Origin: Conoideocrella luteorostrata
Taxonomy: Eukaryota; Ascomycota; Sordariomycetes; Hypocreales; Clavicipitaceae
Assembly: GCA_032433595.1 (NCBI GenBank)
Contig: JASWJB010000083.1
Span: 1-64,000, forward strand
Direction of reading: 5' to 3'
Length of the DNA: 64,000 bases
How positions within the stretch are numbered: position 1 is the first letter of the stretch; the number at the start of each line of letters is the position of its first letter. A model generated the notes under the pieces. It was given only the letters and a program-made list of their open reading frames with translations. It ran no database searches and had not been told where the DNA came from. Position numbers and translations under genes: made by a program. Shown piece by piece: positions 36,907-48,399 of this stretch.

Positions 36907-37886
36907 TTACGCAGTAACTAGCCATTTTATGCCATTAATAGGCAGAGCTTTGCCGTCGCGTACGGCATTATCAATCTCGCGACATAGTTTGGAATGGACG
37001 TGAGAATTTGTCGTGATGAGAAGAATTGCCACGCATATGGCATGACAGGGGGCGAAAGACCCTATTACAACAGCGTCCAGTATCTCAGAGCGAAGCTCAC
37101 CGCCCGAGAGACCGTGTCGAATAAAGGAGCCGAGCATGCCATCCTGACTGTCGACGCGATTAGTAGCTCGACTCTCTATCATGCTAACACATTCTGCCAG
37201 CATTTTTCCGTAACCGGTCTCATCCTTTGGTGATGGCGATAACATCTCACCAATAAGAGGTAATTGAGTCAGCTTGACGAGACCTAGGGCAAGTGCGATA
37301 TTGCCCATCGAAAACCCTTCCTTGGTCGGCTGAATGTAGTTGTTTGCATCGGTGTCGTTTTGAATCATGCCAAAGGCCCTGCTAAAAGTAGTAGTGCTGA
37401 TCGTGTCGTGAGTGAAATACTGAACCTTAGTCGCCATGTCTACAGGTACAACCTTGGTATTGGATGATAGGAACTTGGATCTAATTGGATTTAACGAATC
37501 CCCAAGACATCTGTAAACAGATATCTCGAACTTAGAGCTACCCGTTCCATCAAACTGATAATACATGTCAGCTCTCCACCTCATAATGTAGACGAAAAGA
37601 TTTGAGTCGGTCATACCCCAAGCTTTCTCCTGCGGTCGTGCTCAGCGTTATCGGTTAGCGAGAAAAGATGGTCACGCTTGTATTCAACACACATGGCTCT
37701 AAAGAACCACTCTGAGCGTTTATACCCAAGCTTGGTGTTTACATGAACCCAGGCATCAGGGCAAGATGCAACGGGCAGATTTGGCGCAATTTTCACTATG
37801 GGATCTGGAGACAACCATGACATATTTATTATTATTAACACTTGATGCAGATAAAGTACGGAACTCATGGAGTTGCTACAGACCAT
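36907..37886 (-). pseudogene. Truncated cytochrome P450
   Basis: Two exons, 37886-37617 and 37554-36907, separated by an intact 62-nt intron (GTATGA donor, TATCAG acceptor), give 305 aa against about 500 for the family. P450 landmarks in order: PIVKIAPN (beta-1 region), EHDRRRKL (helix C), VPVDMATKVQYFTHDTIS and TFSRAFGM (helix E/F), GELRSEILDAVVIGS (helix I start) and HSKLCREIDNAV (helix J). The I-helix oxygen-binding motif (A/G)GxxT is lost, reading IGSFAPCHA. The ExxR and heme-Cys regions are missing because the frame stops at 36907. The N-terminal membrane anchor is also absent. It resembles pisatin-demethylase-like fungal P450s. Most likely a decayed gene. Confidence 0.7.
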
Positions 37887-38264
37887 GCTTTTTGATCATC
37901 TCCCCTTACCGCTTGCCGGGACTGTATTGCAAAAGAGCTTGGCTGTGTTTCCAACTGGCAAAGTCTGCCCATCTTGGACCATTGAAACGACGTGGTTGTA
38001 CGACTGTTTGGAAGCTCCTTGTAATGTAGTGGATGGCTTACGAGGCCGCACAAGGGCAGAAAAATGCTCATAGCAGAGGTTGATGCCAATTTAGACATAG
38101 ACCCAAACGTTGTAAGGCAATTGTAGGTTGAAGTAGTCTGTCAATTAGGCAGAACTATTATCTATCAACACCACAGAAGACCAGAAGGGTACGGTCGCTT
38201 GACATGTGGGCATCGGAAAAACCCTGAATTATGATGCTTTGTCGAATTCGCCGTACCCAACAAC
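37887..38264. other. Interval between P450 relic and transposon
   Basis: About 380 bp with no supported coding region. The missing P450 N-terminus would lie here, but I cannot recognise it. Confidence 0.4.
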
Positions 38265-38541
38265 AGTGTAGGTTCCCAGCAAATGTGCGTCCATTTTTGG
38301 AGGACGTGACACCGCTTTTGGAGGACAATTTTCAGAGCGCTGGGCTAACCGCCGGTCAAGCCACCCATCCACCTACACTCAGGCACTGGGGATCTATTAG
38401 CACGGGCGTTTGGTCTATTTAAGCTAGCTGGCTGTACTTGTTGCTGCTAGGAATTTGTGGTCGGGAGCTGTCGAAATTGCAGCAAAGGTTAGCTCTAAGT
38501 TGGGGAAGCAACGCTTGGGAGGAGTCGAAATTGCAGTGAAG
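38265..38541 (+). repeat. Left terminal inverted repeat
   Basis: About 277 bp, inverted relative to 39657-39942. One frame through both arms reads RPFLEDVTPLLEDNFQSAGL, showing how similar the arms remain. Confidence 0.75.
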
Positions 38542-39656
38542 CCCTCCGCGTTTCAGGTGATCCACACCAAGTACTACGCAAGACGGCTCGAGACTGGTCG
38601 AGGTCGGGACTATTGTGAACGCCGGGGGGGTGGCACTCGCCCCGCTCTCATAGAACGTCTGCTTGACGCTCTTTTGTCTAATCATGGATTTGTGATTTGC
38701 GATTAAGCGAGGCGAGGGCAAGAGCAGGGAGTAGTGCAGCTTCCCGCTTTGCATCTTTGATGGGCTGCCATTAGTGGCGTCCAGGTTTTTCTGCGTCTCT
38801 CTAATTGGTATAGTTAATAAAATTCGTGATATATTGGGATGTATCACATCGCGAAGTTGTCATGTTAAGGAATCCTAAGATGCGGAAAAAAAAGCGGTGA
38901 GATTCTGCTACGGAAGAAGCCTGCTGCAGGCATAAGCTCACGGAAGGACCCGGCAGGGCCCGCGGAGGACCCCCGGAGGAAAAAAAAGTCACACGAGATA
39001 ATCGTAACATTATTAGTAGGAGCATTATCAGCAGCAGTAGCATCGTCAGCCGCGGCAGCAGCAGCTGGTTGGGTTATCCGTGAAGGGGCCACGTAATTTG
39101 TCTGGTGATCGGGCGGATTAATCGAGAACGTTCGGGGCAACGGCAGAGTGCGTGGGGCGGGCCGCAGGCGCGTGACTGTCCTGCAGGTGCCTGGGCAGAA
39201 TTGACTGCGGAAACATGGAAAACCGCCGCTATATCTCTCGGCTTGATGTGGATGAAGATCGACCCCTCTCCCAGCTACCAGGTCACTGGTGTGGTGCACT
39301 TACCATCAGTTGACTCATCATGTAACACCACTAAGCACCTTTTGGCACTGCTTCACGCAATCAAAACTTCGTTTAAATTAGCAGACACCGCTTCAACTGC
39401 CGTAGAGAGGATCCTGAACACTTGGAAATAGACCCCAAGCCAGTCCGCTTTGAAGAATCATACAACACGAGACACTGTAGTCAAGCAAGAGCAAGGGTGA
39501 AAGGGTATAGACTGGAAGGTAAGGTCAGATATGTAATGAGGGAAAGACTGAAGTTGAGAAGTATACATGTACTCTAGGTGTAAGGTTGATCGCTGCAAAT
39601 TGGCTGTCGCTTTTGACGGCCTGCAGGTACCCGCCCCTCTACGAACTTTATGATTT

Positions 39657-39942
39657 TTCACTGCAATTTCAACTGCTCCCAAGGGTTGCTTCCCCACCAA
39701 GAGACCGACCTTCACTGCAATTTCCAATTTCGAAAAAGCTGCCGACCACAAATTTCTAGGACCACTTAAGTACAGCCAGCTAGCTTAAATAGACCAAACG
39801 CCCGTGCTAATAGATCCCCAGTGCCTGAGTGTAGGTGGATGGGTGGGTTGGCCGGCGGTTAGCCCAGCGCTCTGAAAATTGTCCTCCAAAAGCGGTGTCA
39901 CGTCCTCCAAAAATGGGCGCACATTTGCTGCGAACCTGCACT
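39657..39942 (-). repeat. Right terminal inverted repeat
   Basis: About 286 bp, the inverted partner of 38265-38541. Confidence 0.75.
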
Positions 39943-40619
39943 TTAGTTGTAAAATAAGACTCATTAGCAATAGTTCCGAGATATCGTCTTGGCTAGCCCT
40001 GGTTTTGTGATATCGGAGCTGGATATGGCGACTATGTGAGCCGCTTTGGCCATACCAGAAGTATATCGTTTGATCATGCCTACTTGTACTATCATCTTAA
40101 TCTGCCTGCCACCCCCAAATATGATCCTGCAAACTCCGCTTACTGCTGCCTCGGCCGGATTTGTTTCTGTGTGGGCAGACAGGCGTCTAGAAGCATTCCC
40201 GTCCACCTTGCGTCAGCGCACAACCTTCTCCGACTCTTAGACCTTACTGGCAAGCTTGGCGCATGCTTCTTGCTAGGTGGTTCACGTAGTAATGATGACA
40301 ATTGTCCCGCAGACAACCAAAGAACGGTGCACTTCAAAGTGCAATGTAACGGGGTTCCTGCTCAGTAAAGGGACGTGTATCCGCAGCATCTAAGATTCTT
40401 CATTCAGCCCACGGTTCGGTGAAAGTCGCACAGCCTGCCACTGTCTTGTTGGCTGTCAATTCGATCGTTCGAACAGTGCTCTGATCGGGTACTGCATTGA
40501 GCATTGGTGCGTAGATAGTGGTTGTGTGCCATGTAGACGGCCTGCTGAGCCAAATCGAGTATGCTCTCTTGGAGTTCCTAAAAACGGCATGTGCGGCTGT
40601 TACGACGGGATTGGTAGTG
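39943..40619. other. Interval between element copies
   Basis: About 680 bp; no supported gene. Confidence 0.4.
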
Positions 40620-41021
40620 GTAAAGTTGATGACTGCAAATTGGCCGTCGCTTTCGACCGCCTGGCGGGCACCCACCCCTGCGCTCCACGGCGCCCCACTT
40701 TCGGTTCGGCGGATAGAAGTCATTGACCACTCTGACCACTCTGACCCCGACTTCACTGCAATTTCAACTCCTCCCAAGGGGTTGCTTCCCCACCAAGAGA
40801 GCTGACCTCCACTGCCATTTCGATAGCTCCCGACCAAAAATTCCTAGCAGTACTAAGTACAGCCAGCTAGCTTAAAATAGACCAAGCGCCGTGGTAATAG
40901 ATCCCCACTGCCTGGGTGTGGGCGGGTGGGGTCGACCGGCGATTGGCCCAGCACTCTGAAAGTTGTCCTCCAAAAGCGGCGTGCTCCAAAAATGGACGCA
41001 CATTTGCTGTGAACCTGCACT
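40620..41021 (-). mobile_element. Half-copy of the same element (one end only)
   Basis: This segment matches 39586-39942 in the same orientation: CTGCAAATTGGCCGTCGCTTT near 40635, the GGTTGCTTCCCCACCAAGAGA block, and the terminal GAACCTGCACT at 41011-41021. The opposite end is missing. It is more diverged than the two arms are from each other. Confidence 0.7.
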
Positions 41022-41329
41022 TTTGTTGTAAGAATTCGTTGCGTTCAACCGGAAGGAGTAAAATTCATGTGTATTCATGATGACGCTGATGACGACGACG
41101 ACGATGATGATGGAAGGAGAATTCCTTCTCTGACAAACCCTTCCGAATCCTTTCATGTATTATTGTGGGTTACACAGGGTTGTGCAATGATCTAGATCAT
41201 CGGCTTCAAATGCAATATATTTATAATAATCTCTGTCTGTCTAAGAGGGGAAAAACAAGTCAGAAAAGGAGGCTCAAGATGCTCGTATAAATAGCGTGGC
41301 CGAAAGGTGACCACGTGACTTGCTCCGTG

Positions 41330-41557
41330 CTCTTATTGTGTGCTTGGCGGCAGGATTCCAACAATTATACCTATTCCGGCACCCGTAGTGCTTGCTCTTT
41401 CCCGCCTTGGGCAGCTCGTCTAGACACCAGTCCAGTCCAACAGAAATGCGTCTTTACACGCACGTGCGGCGTTAACAATGAATGCTGCCCGCCAGGGACA
41501 CCTGACGCCGGGAAGTGCTGCAGCAATTGCGAGACCTGTGGCTGCCCAACAGGATAA
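41330..41557 (+). pseudogene. Cysteine-rich reading frame without a start codon
   Basis: The frame ends CGVNNECCPPGTPDAGKCC and SNCETCGCPTG, with ten Cys in the last 39 residues, a pattern expected of small secreted proteins. There is no ATG in the frame: it can only be opened from a GTG at 41315. A TATAAATA element lies at about 41286. Either an upstream exon with a signal peptide was missed (a GGCAG acceptor precedes GATTCCAAC near 41353) or this is a gene remnant. Confidence 0.3.
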
Positions 41558-44500
41558 AATCTCCGGCACGAACGCTGCCGTACTAGTTGAGACATAGCTA
41601 GAACATGCCATGATGAAAATTATGTAATTTGAGTCCCTGCCGCTCACAATCTCCTGGCCCGGTTGGGCAAAAGCGTTCTTCATGCCACGTGCTGGAATTT
41701 GCAAGATAGTTGGTATTTGTAATTGTTGTCGTTCCCGTTGTAGGTCACAGTTGTGTGTGTGACTAATCCACACACACACACACCTCATGATGATTCCAAC
41801 CATAACGCTATGCTTAGTTAGTTAATTACTAGTTAGTGCAGCGGGGCAGGTAGGCTTACTTTACCAAGATGCCGCCCCGCTATGCCTATTCTTGATTTAA
41901 AGTAATAATGTAATCCACACAAGCGCCCAAGTCCTCCGTACTGGATTCTACTCACCTCCACTGTTGAAGTCGCCGAAAGCGACAACATATCCCGCCCACT
42001 TCAGTGGAAAGAACAACACCTCCCAGGTTCTGTCTGTACGTAGAGAATCCGACCATCGGGAGCTGATGTCTCAAAGTCCGTGTCGAGCAGCGCCGACTTG
42101 GCAGGACAGGCTGAACTGGACCGCGTATGGAGCGCTACGCATGCAATGCCGCCTTATCACACGCTGATCCTTGCCGCATGGCAACAGGACTCTGATTAGT
42201 GCTCAACAATTGCCGAGATCGTGGACCCGTTTAAGACTAGAAAAACTATTTCAGGCTAGACTATTGAATGCAGTCCGCCATTCAAATCGCCGAGAAAGCC
42301 GCCTTTGAAGTGTCGAGACACGTACAGAGTAGTCAAACACATCATTTGACGGGAAGAATGTAAATACATACGATGGCTCATTTTGCCGCACAATTGGCGT
42401 TTATGAGCACGTCGCTATTCTTACAGGGAAGTTAGCAGTAATGAGTTGAACTGAACAGGATCCAGGAATCGAAGTACAGCCTCGTTATGTCAAGTGTGAA
42501 AATACAACTACTCTCAGCTAGCCACTTGCTCCGGCCTGAATTGGCAATAGTAAGCCGCGGCATCTCCGGTTTTCTATGTTGCCGGGGTATAGTGATAAGC
42601 ACGCCATTTAAATACACAAGCCTGCAATGCCGATGCGAAGTCGTTGCCATGAACGGAGCGGCTCGTGCATTATCTTGCCTCCAGTTGTCGGGTAACACAG
42701 CTATGTGTGGCTTGCTCTGATAGCAGGTGCCCTAGGCCTAAGGCAGGAACACGGGACAGGGCGTCTCATATTATAAGGATATAAACAGGGGGGTTTGGAT
42801 AGGGCCGTCAGAGGAGGAATTCCGTATCCAATATCACCGTAACACTGCTCCAATACTCAATGCACAAGAATTTGAACCCCCGTCCAATTGCATCCAATAT
42901 CAGTATGCTGCATTGGGTTCATGCGGGTGACCAACGAAGCGTGCAATTGTACGCCACCACGTTCGGCAAGTAGCAGTAGAGCAAAGGTGTAGTCAGGACT
43001 GTGGCTGGCTGAGATCGAGCGGAAACCCGGAGGCTGGGCCTAGCGCAGTTTTCGACCATGTTCAGTGCGTGTCAGCTCTTTGCTATTCCGTGCGGAGTAG
43101 TTGCTCCGTACGGAGTGTAGACGTCTAGCAATCACGCGGTCCACTTTTAGTCCGGCCGGCTGCCAACGCGGCCCGTTCCGACTGGAAGCTAACCCCTGGT
43201 GGCTTACGTTAATTGTTCCTCTTACTATCCAGGCCCCCCTTGAAAAGAATCAAATGACACAAAATACCGCAGGGAAGCGATGATTCAATGATCCTCTACT
43301 CTAGCGAGCTTGTGGCAGTCTTAGGATGGCCTTACGCGGCCATCCACAGTTTGCACCCGTTATCTAGCAAAAGTGAATGCTTGCTTCTGTTATGTTAATG
43401 TGGCCAGAGTCATAGAGCAATTGTACGCAGTAGAAAATGGTGGGGAAAAAAAGTTGGATGAAATTGATGATGTCCCGTGTCGCAGTATTAACAATATGGT
43501 TTGGAAGGGCACTTGCCCGTCGCGGCTTAGTGCCGACAAAGTTGGACGTGCCGTATCTAGTGCGCGGACGCTACCGTTGGCGTCACAACCTCAGCAAAAA
43601 GGTGAAGCTCCACTCTGATGGCGTCAATATTGCATTTTATATACCCTGTGACAGTTGGTTCCGCGTCATCCGATTGGGTAGTACGAAGTACAAGCAAATA
43701 ACACGCCAGCCGATCTCCATAGTCTCAAGAGCACTCGGAGCCTTGCAACACTAGTTAGGGTACTCAATATTTTCGGAACGGGACATCTTGATGACGCCAT
43801 ACGTATAATTACTCCGTACGTCACACAGAGAACGGAGGACACAAGTTCGTAATCCTGCAACAGTTGGATGGTACAGTGTTCCGTCCACCGCAGCCACCTT
43901 GCTCTCGTGCGTGCACTAGCCAAGTCCAACCCGTATCACAATATCCATCGTGTTTCGAAGGGGACGTTTGCTCAATATTATGGAGCATATGCTCCGAGTC
44001 GAACGACGATAGTTCCATAAAATAGATCTGACTGATATTCGGCCAGGACGGCAGCAATGCCAAGAGCAGTGTTTAGCCAGCCACGTGGGGACTTGGCCAG
44101 CAACAGGTTAGACGCTCAATTTATTGCTGCAATAAATTCCATTATCCCGAACATCAGCCAGCCACGTCGCGTTCCAGCCCGCAATAGAAACTTTGTGCTA
44201 CCTACAGCAACGTGTCAACGGCCAAAGAGCCCCTTACACATTCAAGCCATGTACTGCAATGATTTACGCTATATTGAACATCGGCCAGCCGCGGAAATAC
44301 ATAGGCAAACGCCACGATGATTCTATTCTGACAGCGAAGATAATAGTTCGCCAATATTGTCTATTTCTGGCCTGAAGTGAATGCAATACTCGCAAACTTC
44401 AAAGCTGAACAGTGCATTACTAAATGGCATACGCGATACGCCACATACAACACGCCATATGCAGTCCGTGTACAGCACACTATCTTTCTCCGCCGCTCCG

Positions 44501-44609
44501 AAGTAATACTTGCTATACCACTTTGATTCAATAACTCTCTAGTTCGAATGTCTTGAAATTAACACGCCTACCAACTGAATGATGGCGGTAGCAACGCAGC
44601 GGGAATATC

Positions 44610-44617
44610 TATAAAAG
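44610..44617 (+). promoter_or_regulatory. TATA box of the 44731 gene
   Basis: TATAAAAG lies about 120 bp before the ATG at 44731, followed by an A/C-rich leader typical of a highly expressed fungal gene. Confidence 0.7.
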
Positions 44618-44730
44618 AGCCAGCATCCTCTCTCCGTAAACACCATCAGAAAAAACAACCAAGCACTACAACTAGCTCTTTACCAAAATTGTCTCTTCTC
44701 AGTAAAAATCTTTTTACAACATCATCAAAA

Positions 44731-45234
44731 ATGTCTAGCAAATCATTCTCTTCTTCCGTCATTCGAGGCAAAGACACATACATCTTCTACAATGGCCGCG
44801 ACACCGACGATAACCCTGTAATCAAGTACAACCGAGTCCGGCCGGATGGTCGAGGTTCCACATCCTATCTCTACGTTGGTGACAACACTGTACCTGCCTC
44901 CGACGGCCCTATCGCAGCAACCAATCTCTTTAACGGCGGCCTACGTCTCTATGTTGTTAGCAAACGAACCATTGTTGAGTATGGTATCGACACTCCGCCT
45001 GGAGGCGAAGACGAGTGGAAAAAGGAAGGCTTCACGTCTCAGCCCATCCAGCTTGCTCAAGGGTCTTTCCTGAATGCACTTGGTGCAGATGAATTCTCCA
45101 AGTACACCGCGCAGGACCCTAAGGATCCTATTTTGTTGCGCATTTTCTACACCTCTGCAAAGGCAGATGATGATGTGACCCAGAACACTTACACGAGCAA
45201 GACCGGGTGGGTGGAGAAGGTTATCAAGTCTTGA
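44731..45234 (+). CDS. Hypothetical 167-aa protein, possibly lectin-like beta-propeller fragment
   Basis: Single exon from AAAATGTC at 44731, a good Kozak-like context; the open frame upstream has no ATG. The protein is rich in beta-type segments: KDTYIFYNGRDTDDNPVIKY, RGSTSYLYVGDN, GGLRLYVVSKRTIVEYGI, PILLRIFYTS. The spacing of Tyr/Asp/Gly and short strands recalls the repeating blades of fungal fucose-binding lectins, but at 167 aa it would be only part of such a propeller. No signal peptide, so a cytosolic location is likely. It has a strong TATA box and a tandem repeat downstream. The family call is an inference with low confidence; that it is a real gene is more certain. Confidence 0.65.
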   Translation: MSSKSFSSSVIRGKDTYIFYNGRDTDDNPVIKYNRVRPDGRGSTSYLYVGDNTVPASDGPIAATNLFNGGLRLYVVSKRTIVEYGIDTPPGGEDEWKKEGFTSQPIQLAQGSFLNALGADEFSKYTAQDPKDPILLRIFYTSAKADDDVTQNTYTSKTGWVEKVIKS

Positions 45235-46501
45235 GCGAAAGTGCCTAGGTGGACTACATCTTCGAAGTCTTTGAAGTCTTTGAGGTATCGAGTTGTTCGT
45301 GGGTTTTGTGGGAGATGGTTATGCTTTGGATTTATGTAAACGTCGCTCATTTTACCAACTGATTTATTTGCATTTAAGTCCCTCGTTTTATCAACTAGCT
45401 TACTTGTATTTTCGTCACTCGTTTTATCAACTAGCTTATTGTATTTTCGTCACTCGTTTATCTACTAGACTATTTGTTGATCTCGTCGACTTTGTGATAT
45501 TTGAATTACAACTTTCTGAGAAGCTCAACTTTACCTGTCGACTGTAGTCTGCCAATGAGATAAGAGCTGCGTGTGAAGTGAAGCTAGGTGTTCAAAACCC
45601 AGTGGGGATTAAGGCGCTATGTAGGGTAGGGGAAATGAGGACGCACGCATATCAAATCGAGTTTCAAAGTTAACCTCGTCTCCAAATGACTTCGATTGCT
45701 GACTGTTCGCCTTCCGCCGTATACGAACTTTCTTAGCTTGCATACGCTGAGCCAGTAGGCGAATCTGATATATGCCGTGGATTTGCAATAATATACTCAC
45801 TAAATTAATCCACCGGGAGACGCATTTCGTCATTAGAAAATACGAGCCTGTTAAGGTCATAACTAAACTTGAAAAGTGGCCTCTAGCCACGCTTTTCTTT
45901 GTGCGGCACATTATAATAGCTTTTAAGGTTATTGACTAAATTCTAAGAATCAATATTTATGAAATCAAATAGCATAGCCTCTTCTGCTAATACCAGTACC
46001 TACATCATTATGTAGTACTTCCACCAAGAAAGACCCCGCAAATACCCTTCTCAAGTTCCTTGTTCTTCTTCATCCTAAGAAGTATCGCGGACATGGATAT
46101 TTTCTTCAGCAAGCCTTTCACAGGAGTAATCTGTTGATGAAAAATTCCGATGGGTTGGTCGACCCGAGAATTGTTATAGAAACAGCGACGGCTGGAACGG
46201 CCGGTTTCTTCCTTGCTGACGCTTCTCTCAGTTTCTCGTTAAAAATTGCCCACTGCGGCATATAATCACGACCACGCTTTAACGATAGGGTCAATATCTT
46301 TGTTGGTAGTCTCTAACTTTACTCGGGTCTCTCAGCGTCCCTAATCCCCTTCGCAATAACCGGCAGATTCCTAGCAGCCTCTTCCTAGTACTGCCAAGCG
46401 CGTACATCGTACATCCACGGAGTTCCAGAGAGACAGACAGAACCAGTCGAACTGCGGAAATCATTGTATTCCCCATTTCATGCAACTTATGCGCTTCTTC
46501 A
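45235..46501. other. Gene-free interval
   Basis: About 1.3 kb. Apart from the tandem repeat, an A/T-rich stretch near 45900-46020 is the only notable feature. Confidence 0.5.
45343..45490. repeat. 35-36 bp tandem repeat, about four copies
   Basis: Copies start at about 45346, 45382, 45418 and 45453 with the core CTCGTTTTATCAACTAGCTTA. They lie 110-250 bp downstream of the 44731 gene, in or near its 3' UTR. Confidence 0.85.
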
Positions 46502-48399
46502 TCAGTACGTATATAGGAATTGCGTATTTTCCTTGTCCGTAAGATCAGTCCAGACCTCGGGAGACAGGTACTGCTCCTCGGTCTCCTTGGTCCGATCGCT
46601 GCGGCGCTTGTTTGCCCAGAAATAGTATAAGAACAGCAGACATGTCGTAATAGCACAACCAGCCTGTGTGCCCATGACAGCGAGCTTGGCGGGACGGAAG
46701 TCGGGCGCATCACGGAACTGAAACATCTGAGGCCCGATGATGTTGCCGATAGAGAAAGAGCCAGAAACCAGAGCGGCGGCAAACGCGCGCTTTGTTGCTC
46801 CGGCGCAGTTGGCGACAGTCCACTAGGAGCTGATAGTGAGTTTTTTAAGTTCGAACAAAACGAAGGTAATGGAAGTTTGTTCAACTTACGTTGTAAAAAA
46901 TGGTAAGAGGAGGCACCACGGCATTAACCAAGTAAATGCCAGCGAGGAGTCCTGCTTTGTTGGACTTGGGCAGAAAAGACATGAGCGCACCGCCAATAAT
47001 ACTGCCAAAACGTCAGCGAACCTGGCTCTTCGAGAAGTGACAGGCTTCAGGTGTCAGAGGGTAGGTATACTCACGCAGGGATAATACATGCAATGATCCA
47101 AGCCCATCGGTGAGATTTCTTGCGAATGCCATAGCCAACCAGTAAGGTGAAGAATATACTGACAACTCCAGAAGGCATATTCAGAAGAGCGGCTTTCTTG
47201 GAGGTCGATGCGGGCGATTCACCGGAGATGATGTTCCTGACCAAGGTGGCCGAATAGGTGGTGACAACACCGCTAGAGGACGCCAGCAGGAGGACGGATA
47301 AGATCAGCAAATATATTTGCGGATCCAAAAACGCCTCGACAATCTCTTTGAAGCGAAACTTGCGGTGCTGGATACCCGTCTGGTTGACGCTGACGTGCTT
47401 CAAGAGGGCAACCTTTTCAGAGTCGGTAAGCCATCTCGCTTTCATGGGTGTGTCAGGAATCAGGAAGAACGTGAATAGACCGAAAACAACGGTAAGGCAC
47501 CCTAAAAGTACAAACATAGTTCGCCACCCCGAAAGGGCCGCACCTGGTGTCAAATGCTGGAACCCAAAAGACACGAGGCCGCCGACAATCTGGCCCACAC
47601 CAACCCCCGTAAACCAGAAAGCGAAGCGAGGTGCCTGCTCTGATTTGGTGTACCATTGACTGCTGATGAGCATCAGTGATGGTGCAATGGTAGCCTCGAA
47701 GATGCCGAGGAAGATGCGGGAGACAAGCAAGCTCTGGTAGTTGTGAGCGGCGGCACCAGAGGCGGTTGCAACACCCCAGAGGACGACATTGGCACCAAGC
47801 CACTTGGCAGCTGGAAATACCTGGAGAAAGTAAACTGTCAAGTCCGAAGTCGTCTTGTTAGCAAGGTGCTCGGAATGCAAGATGAAACTTTGCCGTGGGG
47901 GTTGGTTGCATACTGTTGGGGATTTCGAAACAGAGCAGCCCGACGAAGAGGAAGGTGGCAACATTAGAAAAGTCGTTGCCGGTGAGCTTCAGATCCTTCG
48001 AGATATCCATGACAGCCGCATACTACTCGAGGGATGCCGTCAGCTTCGCGATCTATATCTAATCGCCTTTGCGGCATTTGTAGGCATTGAAAGATAGTGA
48101 CAATAGCATCGGTGGCGGATGTCGCGCGAATGCGCGTAGTCATTGCTCACATTCAGGATAACTTTGTCGAGGAACTGCATTGTGTAACACAGAAACATGA
48201 GAGGAACAATATGCCAGTCGATCTTGCGACGCAAAGCGGGTAAATTGACAGCATCGACACCGGGCGCATTGCGATGTTTGTCAAGGAACTGCCAAGCAGC
48301 ATCCACAGCCGAGACGCCAGTCGCCTCGTCAGGCAGGACGGGCGAACAGGTCCGACCATGGTCAGCGCTCGTTGTTTTCTCGTTATTCTGCGAAGGCAT
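46502..48399 (-). CDS. MFS transporter, allantoate permease (Dal5-like) family
   Basis: Five exons on the minus strand: 48399-48151, 48022-47914, 47834-47075, 47001-46890, 46822-46502 (1551 nt, 516 aa). All phases agree. It belongs to the anion:cation symporter branch: LPALRRKIDWHIVPLMFLCY before TM1, FLDKVILNYAAVMDISKDL, FLQVFPAAKWLGANVVLWG, SRIFLGIFEATIAPSLMLIS, then a SQWYTKSEQAPRFAFW loop. About 12 TM helices are expected; the C-terminal half has NKAGLLAGIYLVNAVVPPLT and a TKRAFAAALVSGSFSIGNII segment. Substrates in this family are organic anions such as allantoate, nicotinate, pantothenate or peptides, and the substrate cannot be told here. The gene looks intact although it neighbours a decayed NRPS. 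Confidence 0.9.

Larger units (their letters stand above)
38265..39942. mobile_element. 1.68-kb DNA transposon-like element with long inverted ends
   Basis: The ends are inverted copies. Left starts AGTGTAGGTTCCCAGCAAA at 38265; the right end, read on the other strand from 39942, starts AGTGCAGGTTCGCAGCAAA. Similarity continues for about 280 bp on each side (38265-38541 and 39657-39942), including two TTTTTGGAGGAC / CTTTTGGAGGAC motifs and a doubled GAAATTGCAGTGAAG at the inner end. The middle 1.1 kb shows no transposase, so the element is non-autonomous. A target-site duplication is not clear. Superfamily unknown; subterminal repeats would suit hAT or a mariner-like group. Confidence 0.75.
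41022..44730. other. Long gene-poor interval
   Basis: About 3.7 kb. It holds the cysteine-rich frame above, a CA microsatellite at about 41769-41782, and palindrome copies at 43104-43115 and 43810-43819. Repeated CAGCCAGCCACGT-like words occur near 44077-44165. No intact gene seen. Confidence 0.45.

Noticed and set aside
42850..42900. Possible tRNA (GGTTCAAAT-like word on the minus strand)
   Set aside because: The T-stem does not pair and no acceptor stem or anticodon arm can be drawn.
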